Shown here piece by piece: positions 5,701-6,240 of a stretch of 6,240 bases of DNA (within the stretch, counting starts at the first letter, position 1; each line of letters starts with the position of its first letter). The notes under the pieces were generated by a model, which worked only from the letters and a program-made list of their open reading frames with translations, did no database searches and had not been told where the DNA came from. The stretch spans positions 1 through 6,240 of the forward strand of contig JAUVTI010000116.1 of NCBI GenBank assembly GCA_030601605.1, in the 5' to 3' direction. The stretch comes from Gemmatimonadales bacterium (GTDB lineage Bacteria; Gemmatimonadota; Gemmatimonadetes; Gemmatimonadales; GWC2-71-9). The translations under genes and the position numbers were made by a program.

Positions 5701-6240
5701 ATTCGACGCAGAGATCTCCTCCCGTCCGTCCAGGAAGCCCTCGCCGGCCGCTACAAAGTTGAGCGCGAGGTGGCCCGCGGCGGAGCAGCCCGCGTCTTCC
5801 TGGCATACGACCTCGAGGGCAGGCCGATGGCGCTCAAGGTGCTGCACCCGCAGCTGGCGGTATCGGTGACCGCCGACCGGTTCCTGCGCGAGATCGCCTT
5901 CCTCAAGGACATCGACCATCCGCGGATCGGGAAGCTCGTGGACTCGGGCGAGAACGCATGGCTCGTCTACTACGTGATGCCCTACGTGGCGGGGCCCACC
6001 CTGCGGGAGCACCTCGGCAAGGTCAAGCAGGCATCCATCTCCGACACTCTGCGCATCGCCCACGACCTGCTGGACGCGCTGGAGTATGCCCACGCCAAGA
6101 ACATCGTGCACCGCGACGTGAAGCCCGAGAACATCGTGCTGTCGTCAGAGGGCGCCGTGCTGCTGGACTTCGGCATCGCGCGAGCGATCGCCGATGCCGG
6201 CACGGACCGGCTCACCCGCTCGGGCTTCGCGGTGGGCACG
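5701..6240 (+). CDS. Hanks-type Ser/Thr protein kinase (3' partial, unusual start)
   Basis: This is the N-terminal half of a eukaryotic-like Ser/Thr kinase that continues past the window. Numbering from the ATT at 5701: the nucleotide-binding loop is VARGGAARV (24-32), the ATP-binding Lys46 is in ALKVL, and the helix-C Glu64 is in FLREIAF. The catalytic loop HRDVKPEN has Asp139 (nt 6115-6117), and DFG is at 156-158 (nt 6166-6174). All core catalytic residues are present, so it should be active. The first loop Gly of GxGGMA is Ala. The frame has no ATG or GTG ahead of the kinase domain after the stop at 5617-5619. The only standard candidate is TTG 5644, which would add a stretch with many A/T-ending codons. 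ATT 5701 has GGGAG 7 nt upstream and gives RRRDLLPSVQEALAGRY, a usual-looking lead. Transmembrane and sensor parts, if any, are beyond the window. The family call is firm, the start is not. Confidence 0.88.
   Translation, partial: MRRRDLLPSVQEALAGRYKVEREVARGGAARVFLAYDLEGRPMALKVLHPQLAVSVTADRFLREIAFLKDIDHPRIGKLVDSGENAWLVYYVMPYVAGPTLREHLGKVKQASISDTLRIAHDLLDALEYAHAKNIVHRDVKPENIVLSSEGAVLLDFGIARAIADAGTDRLTRSGFAVGT

Noticed and set aside
5683..6111. 142-aa open frame on the minus strand
   Set aside because: Antisense shadow of the kinase, whose HRD and DFG motifs are on the plus strand.
1..6240. tRNA, rRNA, CRISPR array, transposase, phage or defence genes
   Set aside because: I looked for repeats with regular spacing, transposase or integrase motifs and RNA-gene landmarks, and saw none.

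Overview
The window is high-GC bacterial DNA with strong G/C preference at third codon positions. It carries four plus-strand protein-coding genes and two very short minus-strand lipoprotein genes. Lipobox signal peptides, a cytochrome c fused to an FTR1 permease, a BTAD/AAA regulator and a Hanks-type Ser/Thr kinase fit a soil or sediment diderm, most plausibly Gemmatimonadota. That assignment is an inference from gene-family repertoire, not from any marker gene.

Layout. (1) 2-1597 (+): cytochrome c-FTR1 iron permease, 5' end outside the window, closed by a perfect 13-bp hairpin (1600-1631). (2) 1649-1834 (-): 61-aa lipoprotein, convergent with the permease. (3) 1835-2062: divergent intergenic region with a palindrome, a direct repeat and a bulged hairpin. 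(4) 2063-3049 (+): MltG-type endolytic murein transglycosylase with a lipobox instead of the usual membrane anchor. (5) 3107-5236 (+): 709-aa regulator with winged helix, BTAD and STAND/AAA ATPase, whose stop codon sits in the loop of a terminator hairpin (5221-5249). (6) 5274-5462 (-): 62-aa lipoprotein. (7) 5463-5700: second divergent intergenic region. (8) 5701-6240 (+): Ser/Thr kinase N-terminal half, cut by the window end.

The same module appears twice: a minus-strand mini-lipoprotein sits tail-to-tail with an upstream plus-strand gene across a hairpin, and head-to-head with a downstream plus-strand gene. The two mini-lipoproteins are the most interesting feature. Their predicted mature forms are both exactly 41 residues and align without gaps from the lipidated Cys to the end. 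They share CS at the start, PA at positions 7-8 and a C-terminal LR[E/D]-x3-NRKQ motif, while the middle differs. I recognise no known family for them.

Functionally the window mixes iron uptake (permease), peptidoglycan maturation (MltG), signalling and regulation (BTAD regulator, kinase) and envelope lipoproteins. No sequence evidence makes it one pathway. The plus-strand mltG and BTAD genes have no Shine-Dalgarno sequence but each has a -10-like hexamer exactly 5 nt before ATG, suggesting leaderless mRNAs, whereas the lipoprotein genes have strong Shine-Dalgarno sequences. No tRNA, rRNA, CRISPR array, insertion sequence or phage gene was seen.
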